Assembly (NCBI RefSeq): GCF_007750855.1
Contig: NZ_CP036291.1
Coordinates: 186,001 to 250,000, forward strand
DNA: 64,000 nt
Source: Pirellulimonas nuda
GTDB taxonomy: Bacteria; Planctomycetota; Planctomycetia; Pirellulales; Lacipirellulaceae
Reading direction: 5' to 3'
Shown here: one piece after another, positions 42,137 to 51,292 of the stretch
Layout of the letters: every line of letters starts with the position of its first letter
Numbering within the stretch: position 1 is the first letter of the stretch
Program-made: the position numbers and the translations under genes
The notes under the pieces: model-generated
Database searches by the model: none
Seen by the model: the letters and a program-made list of their open reading frames with translations, nothing else
What the model was told of the DNA's origin: nothing

Positions 42137-42901
42137 ATGCCCTTTCCTGAGCCCAACGAGCACGAAGCGGCCGGCCCCGGCGCCCCGCTGGCGGTCCGGA
42201 AGCCCTGGGTGGCGTTCCTGCTGCCGTTTGTCGTCTACATGATCGGCAGCGCCATCGAGCCCGGGCCGGAGACCCCCGTCTGGCCGGTGGGCTACGAAGT
42301 GGTCTACACGGCCAAGATTGTCTTCACGCTCGTCGTGCTGGCGGTCGCTCTGCCCGCGTACCGGCGGTTCCCGCTGCGGCTGAGTGTGTGGGCGCCGGTG
42401 GTGGGGGTAGTGGGGGCGGCCCTGTGGATCGGGTGCTACTACCTACGCATCGAGCCCCAGATCGTGGAAGCCTTGGGCGAAGACCACTCCCTGGTGGAGA
42501 GCCTGGGCCTCGCCGCCCGCCCCGGCCTGGACGCCTGGGCGTTGGTCGACCAGCAGCCCAAGTGGGGCCCCGCGTTCCTGGCGGTCCGGCTGTTCGGGCT
42601 GGTGCTGGTGGTGCCCATTATCGAGGAGATGTTCCTCCGCGCCTGGCTGATGCGCTACGTGCAGGCCGCCGACTGGTGGAAGATACCCTTCGGCCACGCC
42701 ACCCCGCTGGCGATCGCGCTGGGGACCCTGGTGCCCATGATGACCCACCCGGAGAAGCTGGCCGCGGCCGTCTGGTTCAGCCTGGTGACGGTGATGATGC
42801 TCAAGACCAAGAACATCTGGGACTGCGTGGCGGCCCACATGATCACCAACCTGCTGCTGGGGATCTACGTGCTGACCACCGGCACGTGGGCGCTGTGGTA
42901 A
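42137..42901 (+). CDS. CPBP-family intramembrane protease, PEP-CTERM-associated type
   Basis: The product has 254 residues with seven to eight hydrophobic segments. The CPBP motif 1 is IIEEMFLRAWLMR (Glu-Glu-x3-Arg) and the late His is in CVAAHMITNLLLG, with NL downstream. The length and the WPVGYEVVYTAKI segment fit the CAAX-protease-related family that accompanies exosortase/PEP-CTERM systems, which agrees with the four PEP-CTERM genes in the window, though no exosortase is present here. Inner membrane. Substrate unknown. Confidence 0.85.
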   Translation: MPFPEPNEHEAAGPGAPLAVRKPWVAFLLPFVVYMIGSAIEPGPETPVWPVGYEVVYTAKIVFTLVVLAVALPAYRRFPLRLSVWAPVVGVVGAALWIGCYYLRIEPQIVEALGEDHSLVESLGLAARPGLDAWALVDQQPKWGPAFLAVRLFGLVLVVPIIEEMFLRAWLMRYVQAADWWKIPFGHATPLAIALGTLVPMMTHPEKLAAAVWFSLVTVMMLKTKNIWDCVAAHMITNLLLGIYVLTTGTWALW

Positions 42902-42912
42902 CGGACGATTTG

Positions 42913-43050
42913 ACCACGAAGAGCACAAAGGAACACGAAGAAAGTAAAGAGAGAAAAGCTGGCAAACGAAGCCCGGCCCGGCGGCGGCTTTTTCGAGCCC
43001 TAGTTTTACTATCTGTCCGTTCCTTCGTGATGCTTCGTGCCCTTCGTGGT
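42913..43050. repeat. CACGAAG inverted repeat after the CPBP gene
   Basis: ACCACGAAGAGCACAAAGGA (from 42913) faces CTTCGTGCCCTTCGTGGT (ending 43050). The loop is about 80 bases. It begins 12 bases beyond the stop codon. Confidence 0.8.
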
Positions 43051-43130
43051 TAGCCTACCCGCCATTGGCGTCGTCCTTTTCCCGGAGTGCCGGTTTCGCT
43101 TCGAGCCTCGCGAGGAGCTAGAATAGAAGC

Positions 43131-43409
43131 ATGGACACGCCCATATCGATTCATGCCGACCTTCAGTCTGAGTTTGAGCGGCTCGCTGCGCAACGCGGCG
43201 AGGCGGTTGATGCGGTTGTTGACGTCGCGCTTCGCGCCGGGCTACGCGCGATTCGCGACGAGTCCCCCTGCGACTCGTTCCCGGTACGGTCGTTCAATAT
43301 GGGCGAGCCGCTCTGCGACGTTACTAAGGCGAACCAGCTCGCCGATCACTTAGCGCTCTCTGATGAAGTGGCCCTGATTCAAAGGCTAGACGGCGTTGAA
43401 GCTGATTGA
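43131..43409 (+). CDS. Antitoxin-like protein
   Basis: The product has 92 residues. The N-terminus ISIHADLQSEFERLAAQRGEA resembles a ribbon-helix-helix or related DNA-binding antitoxin domain, and the acidic C-terminus (HLALSDEVALIQRLDGVEAD) is suited to toxin binding. It overlaps the following PIN toxin gene by 14 bases. Autoregulation is expected from the family. Confidence 0.75.
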   Translation: MDTPISIHADLQSEFERLAAQRGEAVDAVVDVALRAGLRAIRDESPCDSFPVRSFNMGEPLCDVTKANQLADHLALSDEVALIQRLDGVEAD

Positions 43410-43827
43410 CACTAACGTGCTCATCTTTGCGGCCAACAAGCAGAGCCCAAATCATGGGCGGGTGCGCCGATGGTGCATCGAAGCCACTGCCTCTGGAGAA
43501 CCGATCGGGCTCCCTTGGATCGCTGCGCTCGGCTTTCTCCGGATATCGACTAGTCCTCACGTGTTTTCGCCCCCGCTCTCGATGGCCGAAGCATTGTCGT
43601 ACCTGCGAGACTGGCTCGCCATTCCGAGCGTGAAGATCGTTGATGACCCGCCCGAACACTGGGAATGGCTGGCGAACGTCTTGATCGACACCGGTTGGCT
43701 CGGCAAGAAAGTGACCGATGCAAGCTTGGCGTCGCTGGCGCTCTGCCAAAACGCTTCGTTGGTTTCTTGCGATCAAGATTTCTCAAGAGTCAAAGGGCTG
43801 TCCTGGATTGATCCGCTGAAAGACTGA
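43396..43827 (+). CDS. PIN-domain toxin (VapC-like), TTG start
   Basis: The product has 143 residues. The start is TTG at 43396, inside the antitoxin gene, giving the classic VapC opening MKLIDTNVLIFA with the first catalytic Asp. Further acidic residues are WIAALGFLRI (helix), KKVTDASLASLAL (Asp) and LVSCDQDFSR (Asp). A site-specific endoribonuclease by family. The TTG start with a 14-base overlap would keep toxin translation low relative to antitoxin. Confidence 0.88.
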   Translation: MKLIDTNVLIFAANKQSPNHGRVRRWCIEATASGEPIGLPWIAALGFLRISTSPHVFSPPLSMAEALSYLRDWLAIPSVKIVDDPPEHWEWLANVLIDTGWLGKKVTDASLASLALCQNASLVSCDQDFSRVKGLSWIDPLKD

Positions 43828-43837
43828 ATCATTGCCG

Positions 43838-44977
43838 ATGCCGCACCGTGTGCTTGTGTTAATGGGGACCCGCCCCGAGGCGATTAAGCTCGCCCCGGTG
43901 GTCGCGGCTTTGCGCGCGGATACGCGGTTCGAGGCGCTGGTGGTCAACACCGGGCAGCACCGCGAGTTGATCGATCAAGTGATCGAGCGGTTCGCCATCG
44001 GCGTTGACCACGACCTGGCGGTGATGCGGCCCGACCAGACGCTGGCCGGCGTGACGGCCCGCCTGGTCGAGGCGATCGACGGCGTGCTGGCCGCGCACGT
44101 GCCGGACGCGGTGCTGGTGCAGGGCGACACGACCACCGTGCTCAGCGGGGCGCTGGCCGCGTTCTACCGCCGGGTGCCGGTGGGGCACGTCGAGGCGGGG
44201 CTGCGGACCGGCGACCTGACGTCGCCGTTCCCGGAAGAGGCCAACCGCCGCGTCGCCAGCATCTTGGCGGAGTGGCACTTCGCCCCCACCCAGGCCGCGG
44301 CAGACAACCTGCTGGCCGAGGGCGTGAGGGCCGACCGCGTGTGGGTGACCGGCAACACGGTGATCGACGCGCTGGGGATGGAGCTCGAGCGGCAGAAGAG
44401 GGCAGGGGACGACGGCGCCGAGCAGCGCGCGCTGCTGGCCCAGGCCGGCGCGGACCTCGCGGAGCGGCCCATCGTGCTGGTCACCGGCCACCGGCGGGAG
44501 AACTTCGGCGCCGGCTTCGAGGCGATCTGCGAAGCGCTGGCAGAACTGGCCGCGCGGTTCGCCGACCACCTGTTCGTCTACCCCGTCCACCTAAACCCCA
44601 ACGTCCGCGGCGCGGTGCACGCGCGGCTGGGCGACGTGGAGAACGTCCGGCTGATCGCGCCGCTGGCGTACGGCGAGTTCGTGGCGCTGATGCACCGCTG
44701 CCGGCTGGTGCTGACCGATTCGGGGGGGGTGCAAGAAGAGGCGCCCGGCCTCGGCAAGCCGGTGCTGGTGATGCGCGACACCACCGAACGCCCCGAAGGG
44801 GTCGCGGCCGGCACGGTGAAGCTGGTGGGCGCCGACCGCGCAAAGATCGTGGCCGAGGCCAGCACGCTGCTCACCGACCCCGCCGCGTACCGCCGGATGG
44901 CCGAGGCGACGAACCCCTACGGGGATGGACGGGCGTCGGGGCGGATTCTTGAGGCACTCGCCAAGCGGCTCGCGTAA
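43838..44977 (+). CDS. wecB: UDP-N-acetylglucosamine 2-epimerase (non-hydrolysing)
   Basis: The product has 379 residues. It interconverts UDP-GlcNAc and UDP-ManNAc for surface polysaccharide synthesis. Motifs: GTRPEAIKLAPVV at the N-terminus, VQGDTTT, HVEAGLRTGDLTSPFPEE (catalytic region), VTGHRRENFG and TDSGGVQEEAPGLGKP with DTTERPEG. The ATG at 43838 is preferred to the TTG six bases earlier. Cytoplasmic. It starts ten bases after the PIN toxin stop, but the functional link is unclear. An inverted repeat lies eight bases after the stop. Confidence 0.95.
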   Translation: MPHRVLVLMGTRPEAIKLAPVVAALRADTRFEALVVNTGQHRELIDQVIERFAIGVDHDLAVMRPDQTLAGVTARLVEAIDGVLAAHVPDAVLVQGDTTTVLSGALAAFYRRVPVGHVEAGLRTGDLTSPFPEEANRRVASILAEWHFAPTQAAADNLLAEGVRADRVWVTGNTVIDALGMELERQKRAGDDGAEQRALLAQAGADLAERPIVLVTGHRRENFGAGFEAICEALAELAARFADHLFVYPVHLNPNVRGAVHARLGDVENVRLIAPLAYGEFVALMHRCRLVLTDSGGVQEEAPGLGKPVLVMRDTTERPEGVAAGTVKLVGADRAKIVAEASTLLTDPAAYRRMAEATNPYGDGRASGRILEALAKRLA

Positions 44978-44984
44978 CGTTTTC

Positions 44985-45057
44985 GAGCCGGTAGCGTCAG
45001 CGCCCGGAGTTGGTGCGGTGAAACCCCCGCTACTCCGGGCGCTGACGCTACCGGCTC
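44985..45057. repeat. GAGCCGGTAGCGTCAGCGCC palindrome, copy 1
   Basis: Perfect 25-base arms (44985-45009 and 45033-45057) around a 23-base asymmetric loop (45010-45032). Copy 2 at 50950-51037 carries the loop in the opposite orientation. The loop is followed in both by CCAACGnTGGTTCGCTCCGT. Nothing else is seen up to 45250. Confidence 0.9.
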
Positions 45058-45250
45058 CAACGCTGGTTCGCTCCGTGGGGGGCAGGGGTGGGACGCGAAG
45101 GCCGCTTTCTATTTTGAAACAGCAGCTAGCACCCTCACGACTAGGCTTCTTTCACAGGAGCTGCGGAAGCTAGAACCGCGCTACGTTAAACGAGCAAGCG
45201 TATAACCCTCTGCCCCAGTCGATTTTGGCGCCGCCGCCGGGGTTGCCGAT

Positions 45251-45775
45251 TTGATGGGGGACTACCTCACTTCCAGGGCCAACAGCAACCTGGAAGACCT
45301 TAGGACGGGTCAGATCACGGGCCTGCTGGCCGGAAGCAGCTACGACTTGTACTTCTACGGCCAAGGCGACAACTTCCACGACACCAACAACAACGGCGGA
45401 CAGAACGTCGGGGTCCGGATCGGATCCGATGTCCGCCACACGAGTTGGGACGGGGTCGTCGGTGGCGACGGATTTCTGGTCGAGGACATCGAGTACGTTG
45501 TCTTCCGCGGCATTGTCGCCGACGGCGCCATCTCCTTTGAGCACTTCAATCCGGGGACCGGCGCCCACGCCACGGATATGTCGTTCTGGGACAGCGACGG
45601 CGGCGCCAACGCGGTCGACATGGACGGCAATGCTTCGCGTTTCCACGCACTCAACGGCGTCCAGATCGTCGGCACGTTCCCGGCGCCCGTCCCGGCGCCC
45701 GTCCCGGAGCCCGCCTCCTTGTCGCTGCTGCTCTGCGCCGGCATCGGCATGCTGGCCTACCGACGCCGGTCCTAA
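45251..45775 (+). CDS. PEP-CTERM protein lacking a signal peptide (probably truncated)
   Basis: About 174 residues from TTG 45251 or ATG 45254. The body is a beta-sandwich pattern (SYDLYFYGQGDN, VGVRIGSDVRHTSWDG, EYVVFRGIVADGAISFEHF) and the C-terminus VPEPASLSLLLCAGIGMLAYRRRS is a full PEP-CTERM tail. The frame continues upstream only to a stop at 45203-45205 (PSAPVDFGAAAGVADLMGDY), with no signal peptide. The missing N-terminus suggests loss of the 5' part by deletion or repeat insertion. A terminator follows, so the 3' end is intact. Confidence 0.65.
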   Translation: MMGDYLTSRANSNLEDLRTGQITGLLAGSSYDLYFYGQGDNFHDTNNNGGQNVGVRIGSDVRHTSWDGVVGGDGFLVEDIEYVVFRGIVADGAISFEHFNPGTGAHATDMSFWDSDGGANAVDMDGNASRFHALNGVQIVGTFPAPVPAPVPEPASLSLLLCAGIGMLAYRRRS

Positions 45776-45803
45776 GCGACCCGAGTCGACCACCAATGAA
45801 GAG

Positions 45804-45838
45804 ACGCGTCCTCCTTTGGGAGGACGCGTTTTTTTTTT
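45804..45838 (+). terminator. Rho-independent terminator
   Basis: ACGCGTCCTCC (45804-45814), TTTG, GGAGGACGCGT (45819-45829), then nine T. The stem is perfect. Confidence 0.93.
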
Positions 45839-45915
45839 GCGCCCGCCGCGCGGCGATCGTGTATGTCGGCGCGTCAACGCTGGGGGGTTCGACGGCGTTC
45901 AAACTCCGGGCGAGT

Positions 45916-46004
45916 GGCTGGGGTCGCAGGCGTCAGCCGAAGCCCCCAGCAGCGGCTCGCACCGCCGCCGCCAATGGACGGCGATCGCCTGGGGGCTCCC
46001 GCTG
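45916..46004. repeat. GGCTGGGGTCG-GGCGTCAGCC element, copy 1
   Basis: About 90-100 bases beginning GGCTGGGGTCGCAGGCGTCA and ending CGCCTGGGGGCTCCCGC, with internal pairing of AGCCCCCAG with CTGGGGGCT. Copies 2 and 3 are at 51062-51160 and 51857-51957. The remainder of the gap, 46005-46493, holds open frames without codon-usage or motif support; nothing is called there. Confidence 0.75.
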
Positions 46005-46493
46005 AGGTGATGTCTACCTCTGCGCCGTAGCCGAGCCTCTAGGTCGCCGCGGCTGATGCAAAGGCCCTGAGTCTTCGCGGTCCGATATTGCAGGCGGTAT
46101 CCGCACCTACGCTGATGACGGGGATGCAACTGCCCGACATTCCGGTCCTCTATGGCAAGCGGACCGCGTTGGCGATTTGCATGGCGGCGTCTCCTGATCA
46201 CGTCGAGGCCGAGGTCGACTTCTACCCGCACGATCGAGACTTTGCCACCGTGCCCTCGCTCCGGGGGAACATCCGTGAAGAGCCCGCTTGCGACCATAGA
46301 CGAGAGGACTGGCGACTGGCAGAGAACAAACGACGCGGGGGGTGGCGGAGCGCCCCGTGTTTCTTGGCAGCCGGATGGGCCCGCGCACTGCCGCCGGCTG
46401 ACGTGAAGCTAGGGTTGCGGGGAGGTTCAGCGGTTCCAGTTCGTTAGATGCGTGGCTAACCGGGGGGCGATGAGGGCCGACATTCTTGGATCT

Positions 46494-49400
46494 CTACCAA
46501 ACGAACTCTATCCCGCCGGCGCCAGAATGGAGCACCGCCACCTCATTCGCGTCGAGCAGGTAGGTTGTCCACATCCTCACGTTGCCCTGCCAACAGTTGA
46601 GCCCCGGGGCGAGCGTCAGTCGATCGCGTCCGAGGCCGGCCCCCCGCGCGGCGAACACGGCCTGGTCGGCGTCGACGAAGGTCGCGTTGTACGACGCGAC
46701 TGGGTTGAGGTAATCGTGCTGCCAGAACGCGGCGAGCGTGGCGCTGGTGTTCCACCAATGCGTGAGCCGCACCATGCTGTCGGCCCCCAACCGCGAGCGG
46801 AAGATGTCGAGGTCGACATCGCTTACCGACAGCCGCGTGGCGCCGCCCGACTCGGTGAACGCGTCCTGGCCGAGATGGACGTAGCGACAGCCAATGATCG
46901 GCTGCACACAGCCGTACTTGGTGCTCAGGGTGCGTCCCCCCTCCAGGTCAACCGACCCTGCCCAGCCGTCCATTTGGGCCGCGTTTTGCTCCATTACCGT
47001 GGCGCCGCCGGCGCCGAAGGCCACGCTCCGCCGGGCGTTGGAGTCGCTGACGCTTCCCATGGCGAGAAGGCGCAGAAAGCCCTCGTAGGTGCAGCATTCC
47101 GCGTGAAGGCCGAATCGGTGGGTTTCCGTGTCGATGGAGGAGCCGAGTTGCTCCACAGCGGATCTCATCCCATCGAAGGCGTAGAACACGCCGCCGGAGT
47201 ATCCGTCGTCGTACTGCTTGGTGAGCCCGAACACGGAGCCGCCAGCGGAGTGCTGCGACGACCGGGCATTGCCGTCCGACTGAATCGAAGACCCCCAGCC
47301 GTAGCCCTGCGTCCAGAACCCAACGGTGTGTGGGCGGACGCGGGCGCAGGTGCGGCAAGCGGTGTCGCCACGCAGGGCGCCGGTCATCAGGTCGAGGAAC
47401 GCGGACGTGTCTTGCAATCGCGCGGCGACCTGCGTGCCGTATGCCTCACCGGTGAGTTGATCGAGCGTCGTCTGCACGTCGGCGTCGAACGGCAGGGCGT
47501 TGAGGGCGTCGATGATCGGCGCCACGTCTGGATCGGCCCCGACGGCGTCGAGGTACTCGCCCACGTTCATTTGGTTGAACGACTCGCCCAGATCGGCGAA
47601 CGCGACATCTCGAAGCACGACGTACCGGTAGTTGATCCCGTCGAAGTCGCCCACGACCGTTCGGTTGACCAGGTCGTGCGTGAACGTCAGCGGCGTGACG
47701 ACCGTCAGCGTATCGGCTTCAAGGAAGGTGTAGACCGAGCCGGCGGCGACTTCCTGCCCGTCGCCGGACACCTCGGCGTCTCCCCCGGCGATCAGGGCCG
47801 TGCCGGTCACCCGGAGCAAGTCGTTGTTGACGCCGGGCGTCGTGCCGGTCGAGTCCGAGTCGATATGCAGCGTGCCTGTCGCCGAGTTGATGACGTTGCC
47901 CACGATGTCGAGCGTTCCGATCCCGGGGCCGTTGCCAGGGTTCACGGCGCCGTTGATGGTGAGACCGCCCGAGGCCGCCACGACGCCCGTTCCGCCGAGC
48001 GTGGCGGGCTGGTCGATGATCACCGAGCTAAAGGTAGCCGAACCGTCCAATTCGGTGACGCCGCCGCGGAGGCGACCGTCGAACGGCCGCGTGCCGGCGA
48101 TGTCGCCATCGTAGTTGAACTGGAAAGCGACGTCGGGCGTCAAGGTGCGCTGGCCGTTGGCGTCGGGCGTGTAGCCGAAGTTCAGCACCGGTTCATTGTA
48201 GAAGGCCGAGTCGAAGGTGCTGAAAGACCGAGTGTTGCTAACGATGTTCCCCTGGATGTCTGCCCCCTGCATGATGTTCAATTCGCCGAAGGCGGCGGAG
48301 TCGTCGATCTCAAACGCGACACCGGCTCCGTTTTGCGCGATGATCTGACCGGTCACATCGACGCGTTCGGCCATCGGTCGATTGGCGTAGTCGTCCGACG
48401 TGACTTGATAATCCGCGCCCCCGGCCGTGCTGAAACCCAGGTTCTGGTCGCCGAAGGTAAACACGATGCCGCGGCCATTGGGCCCATTCGCGGTGATGAC
48501 GCCGCGGTGCACGATCACGTTGTTGGCGCCCGCGCTTTGCAACACGCCGATGCCATTTTCGCCGTTGGCCTCAATACGCACCGCGGCGTCGATGGTCACG
48601 GTGTTGCCGCTAAAAGTCGCTGGATCAATGACCGCGGGCGGCGCGGCCCCGCGGTGCAAGACACGTTCCTGACCGCCGCCAATCCGCACGCCGGTCCCGT
48701 TGAGTCCCGAAACAAGCTGGTCGCCGCCGACCAGCAGGTCGAGGTTGTCCGCCTGCACATAGACGCCGACGCCGTAAGCCTTGGTGGGGGCCGAGGCGCC
48801 GGCGGTCACCTGAGGTCCCGTCCCGTCCTGGTAGAACGCGGATCCGAAGTGCTCTGAAAGCGTCAGGTCGTAGCCCATGTCCCGCATGATCGCCAGCTCG
48901 ACCGGCAAGAACCCGGTCGAGTTCCGGTAGTCGACCTCGACCCCTTTTGCGGAATCGAAGTAGGCGCGTGTCATCGTGTGGAACGGGACCAGGGTGTGCG
49001 TGTCATTCGGTTGCACCGGAACGTCGGCGCCGAACACGGCCGCGGCGTTCGGGCCTGCAAAGTCGGCAAAGTTATTCGGGAGGCTCTGGTTCGTCAGAAG
49101 GTCTGTAAACGGATCATTGCTCGCGAAGGTGCCGGGCGCCGTGATGTCCGCCCCGTTGGGTACGACGTTGCGGTTAATCAGGCCGAGCGTGTGGGCCAAC
49201 TCGTGCACAGAAACCGATTCCAGCGTCCGGGTGCCATCGACCTGATTGGGGGAACCGCCGAGGAAGAATCCGCCGGTGTCGATAATCAAGACGCGAGCGT
49301 CGATGCCCCCCGGCCGAGTGGGGGAGGCCCCGTCGATGATGCGCGACATCGTGTTCGCCTTGCCCAGAGTCGAATCGTGCGCCGAGGCGCCGTTGGCGTT

Positions 49401-49766
49401 GATGCCGAAGGAGTCGGAATTCACGAACCTCAGCACCGGCGATTGCGCGGTGGCCGCCGGCATGCCGAGTTGCTCTGTCCAGTACAAGACGGCGCGGCGG
49501 ATCGCGTCTTTCTGCGCGGTGCTGAAGTTGTTGATGTCCGCGTCGGGCAAGACGGTGGAGCCGCCCTGGTTCGTGATGACGTACGCGCCCGCGCCGCCGT
49601 TATCGCCCTCGTCGAAGAACTGAACGTTGAAGCCGCCGACTTGCTAGGTCGTCTGCGCCGCCGCACCATTGGCCGTCGCGATTACCGCCACAACGAGCAT
49701 ACCGGCGAAAAGCCGACAACAAGCAGATGATTGGGCCTGAGCCTCAATGGATGCAGACGTCGTCAT
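46494..49766 (-). CDS. Autotransporter with zincin-like passenger, interrupted by an in-frame TAG
   Basis: One frame of 1091 codons runs from ATG 49764-49766 to 46494, broken only by TAG at 49644-49646 (codon 41). Residues 1-38 are a signal peptide (LFAGMLVVAVIATANGAAA), and the TAG comes two codons after AQTT begins. After it, QVGGFNVQFFDEGDNGG leads into a metalloprotease-like domain with SVHELAHTLG (zinc motif at about 188-192), then passenger beta-helix repeats (NGENGIGVLQSAG, LGGTGVVAASGG). A C-terminal autotransporter beta-barrel starts near residue 815 (HTVGFWTQGYGWGSS). The barrel ends in Trp. Without readthrough, translation could restart only at TTG 49550, without a signal. Lower GC than neighbours. 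Confidence 0.8.
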
Positions 49767-50194
49767 GCCGGCGACCTCGATCGGGTGGTGAACGATTGGA
49801 CTCGTGCAAAGCGTCTCCGCCTGCGGCTTTTTTCAAGCGACAAAGGCATGCATCGACGCGTTGTCAACCTGCTTGCAACCGTTTTGTCGCGACTTTCTCT
49901 ACGAGAATGGTCGCACGAGTCGGGTTGAGACGGTTCTGCGCAATGGTGCGGTTCTAGGCAGGCGGCAGAAGCGCCGATCGCACCGGTTCTCGCGTATCTC
50001 CGGCCGTCCCGGTTGCAAGTAGGGGAGCCTACGCGTTCGGGACCGCGGAACTGGCTGCGTAGCCGATCGAAAATGTGCGGGATGTAACGATTCTTGGGGA
50101 AGAGGGCGAGACGCCCGAGCACGAGATGATGACTGCTAAGCGCATTGGGGTTGGGCGCATGCTACCCCGTGTGGCGTGACGGCTGGGAAGCAGC
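49767..50194. other. Gap upstream of the autotransporter
   Basis: The interval has no gene I can support; the short frames here lack motifs. On the minus strand TTGACA lies about 100 bases before the autotransporter start, but no good -10 follows at the right spacing. Confidence 0.4.
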
Positions 50195-50866
50195 GTGCCG
50201 GGTCTGACCGGCACAGATGGTAATGGCAACCGCCTGTTCGGTGTGGTCGACTACCAGGTCTGGCGAAGCCACTTCGGCATCGGCTTTTCACTCTCGGCCA
50301 CGGCGCCGGCCAGCGACGTGGCCTTCGCTCGAATCGCAACGCCCGCGCGTGCCGACCCAACGTTGACTCACAACTTGGGCCCCTCGGTCCGCCCCGCCAT
50401 TGCCGAGGCTGACGACGACCTGCTTCTACTCGCCATCGATCTGTCGAGCGTCGATGCGGAGCAAGCGGATGATTCGGATGGGGCGGCTGCCGCTAAAGAT
50501 CCGATCGTCGAAATAGCCTTCGCCGCCTTGGCAGCGACCCTGACAAACTTCGAACAAAAGAAGCCGGACCGCCACCCACGAACGACCCGGTCGGCAGCAT
50601 CCGCATGTCGAGCCGGGTGCCATGCCCACGCTTGCGTGGGCATGCGACTCACCAGAGGCGAACCACTACCGAGCCACACATGCCCACGCAAGCGTGGAGC
50701 ATGGCACCCGGCCATCAAGGCCGAGGGCATCTCGAACTTCAAACTCGCGGGACATTGGTGCACTCGATTCTGTGATTTTTGCGGCGCCGAGTTGAAGAAG
50801 CATTACGGTGAAGACGGTGGGCTTTTGCGCGATGATGAGTACGTTCGAGAACTACGAGCGACCTAA
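50195..50866 (+). pseudogene. Chimeric remnant ORF: dockerin tail, repeat, zinc-ribbon tail
   Basis: The open frame of 223 codons is three unrelated pieces. About residues 1-115 are the end of a planctomycete exoprotein: the second half of a dockerin-like pair (DGNGNRLFGVVDYQVWRSHFG) and an acidic tail ending AFAALAATL, with no 5' part. The middle is a translated palindromic repeat (50613-50711). The last 35 or so residues, with WCTRFCDFCGAELKKHYG, look like the C-terminal zinc-ribbon of another protein. It is best seen as two gene fragments joined by repeat DNA. Confidence 0.6.
50613..50711. repeat. TGCCATGCCCACGCTTGCGTGG palindrome, copy 2
   Basis: The arms 50613-50644 (CCGGGTGCCATGCCCACGCT and following) and 50679-50711 are near-perfect complements, and each arm is itself a small hairpin around CCACGC/GCGTGG. 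Relative of 18420-18509. Confidence 0.88.
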
Positions 50867-50949
50867 ACACCGAGTGCAGTTTCGGAATCTCGGAACCTGC
50901 ATCGGATTCATCGACCGACGCACCTTCCAGCACTCACTCTGCCCCAATC

Positions 50950-51037
50950 GAGCCGGTAGCGTCAGCGCCCGGAGGAGTGGGGGTTTCACCGCACCAACTC
51001 CGGGCGCTCCAAAGCTGAGACGGGGCGCTACCGGCTC
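50950..51037. repeat. GAGCCGGTAGCGTCAGCGCC palindrome, copy 2, flipped loop
   Basis: The left arm 50950-50974 is identical to copy 1. The right arm is split by about 16 extra bases (50998-51008 and 51025-51037). The loop 50975-50997 contains GGGGGTTTCACCGCACCAA, the exact reverse complement of the copy 1 loop core. Confidence 0.85.
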
Positions 51038-51061
51038 CAACGATGGTTCGCTCCGTCGGTT

Positions 51062-51160
51062 GGCTGGGGTCGGAGGCGTCAGCCGCAGCGCCCAGCGGTG
51101 GCGCGGACCGCCGCTGCCACTCGGTGGTGTCAGCCTGGGGGTTCCGCTTCGCGGCGAACC
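51062..51160. repeat. GGCTGGGGTCGGAGGCGTCA element, copy 2
   Basis: Follows directly on the flipped palindrome and lies downstream of the DUF2251 gene (minus strand). Begins GGCTGGGGTCGGAGGCGTCA and ends GTTCCGCTTCGCGGCGAACC. No gene is seen in 50867-51292. Confidence 0.8.
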
Positions 51161-51292
51161 AAGGCCCCAGCGCGGCATCTTGGGGTGCCTGACGACCCAG
51201 CTCACCTGCACAGGCCGCACAGAAGAGCTGTGGTCGGGAAAAGCCTACAGTCGGCCGGTGTCGGGTACAGCGCCTGGTTCGGCGTCCCTTTG

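Noticed and set aside
45899-46447. Open frames on both strands in the gap after the PEP-CTERM remnant
   Set aside because: No motif, no ribosome site, and part of the sequence is the GGCTGGGGTCG element; coding support is absent.
50029-50229. Short minus-strand frames upstream of the remnant ORF
   Set aside because: No start context, motif or composition supporting coding.
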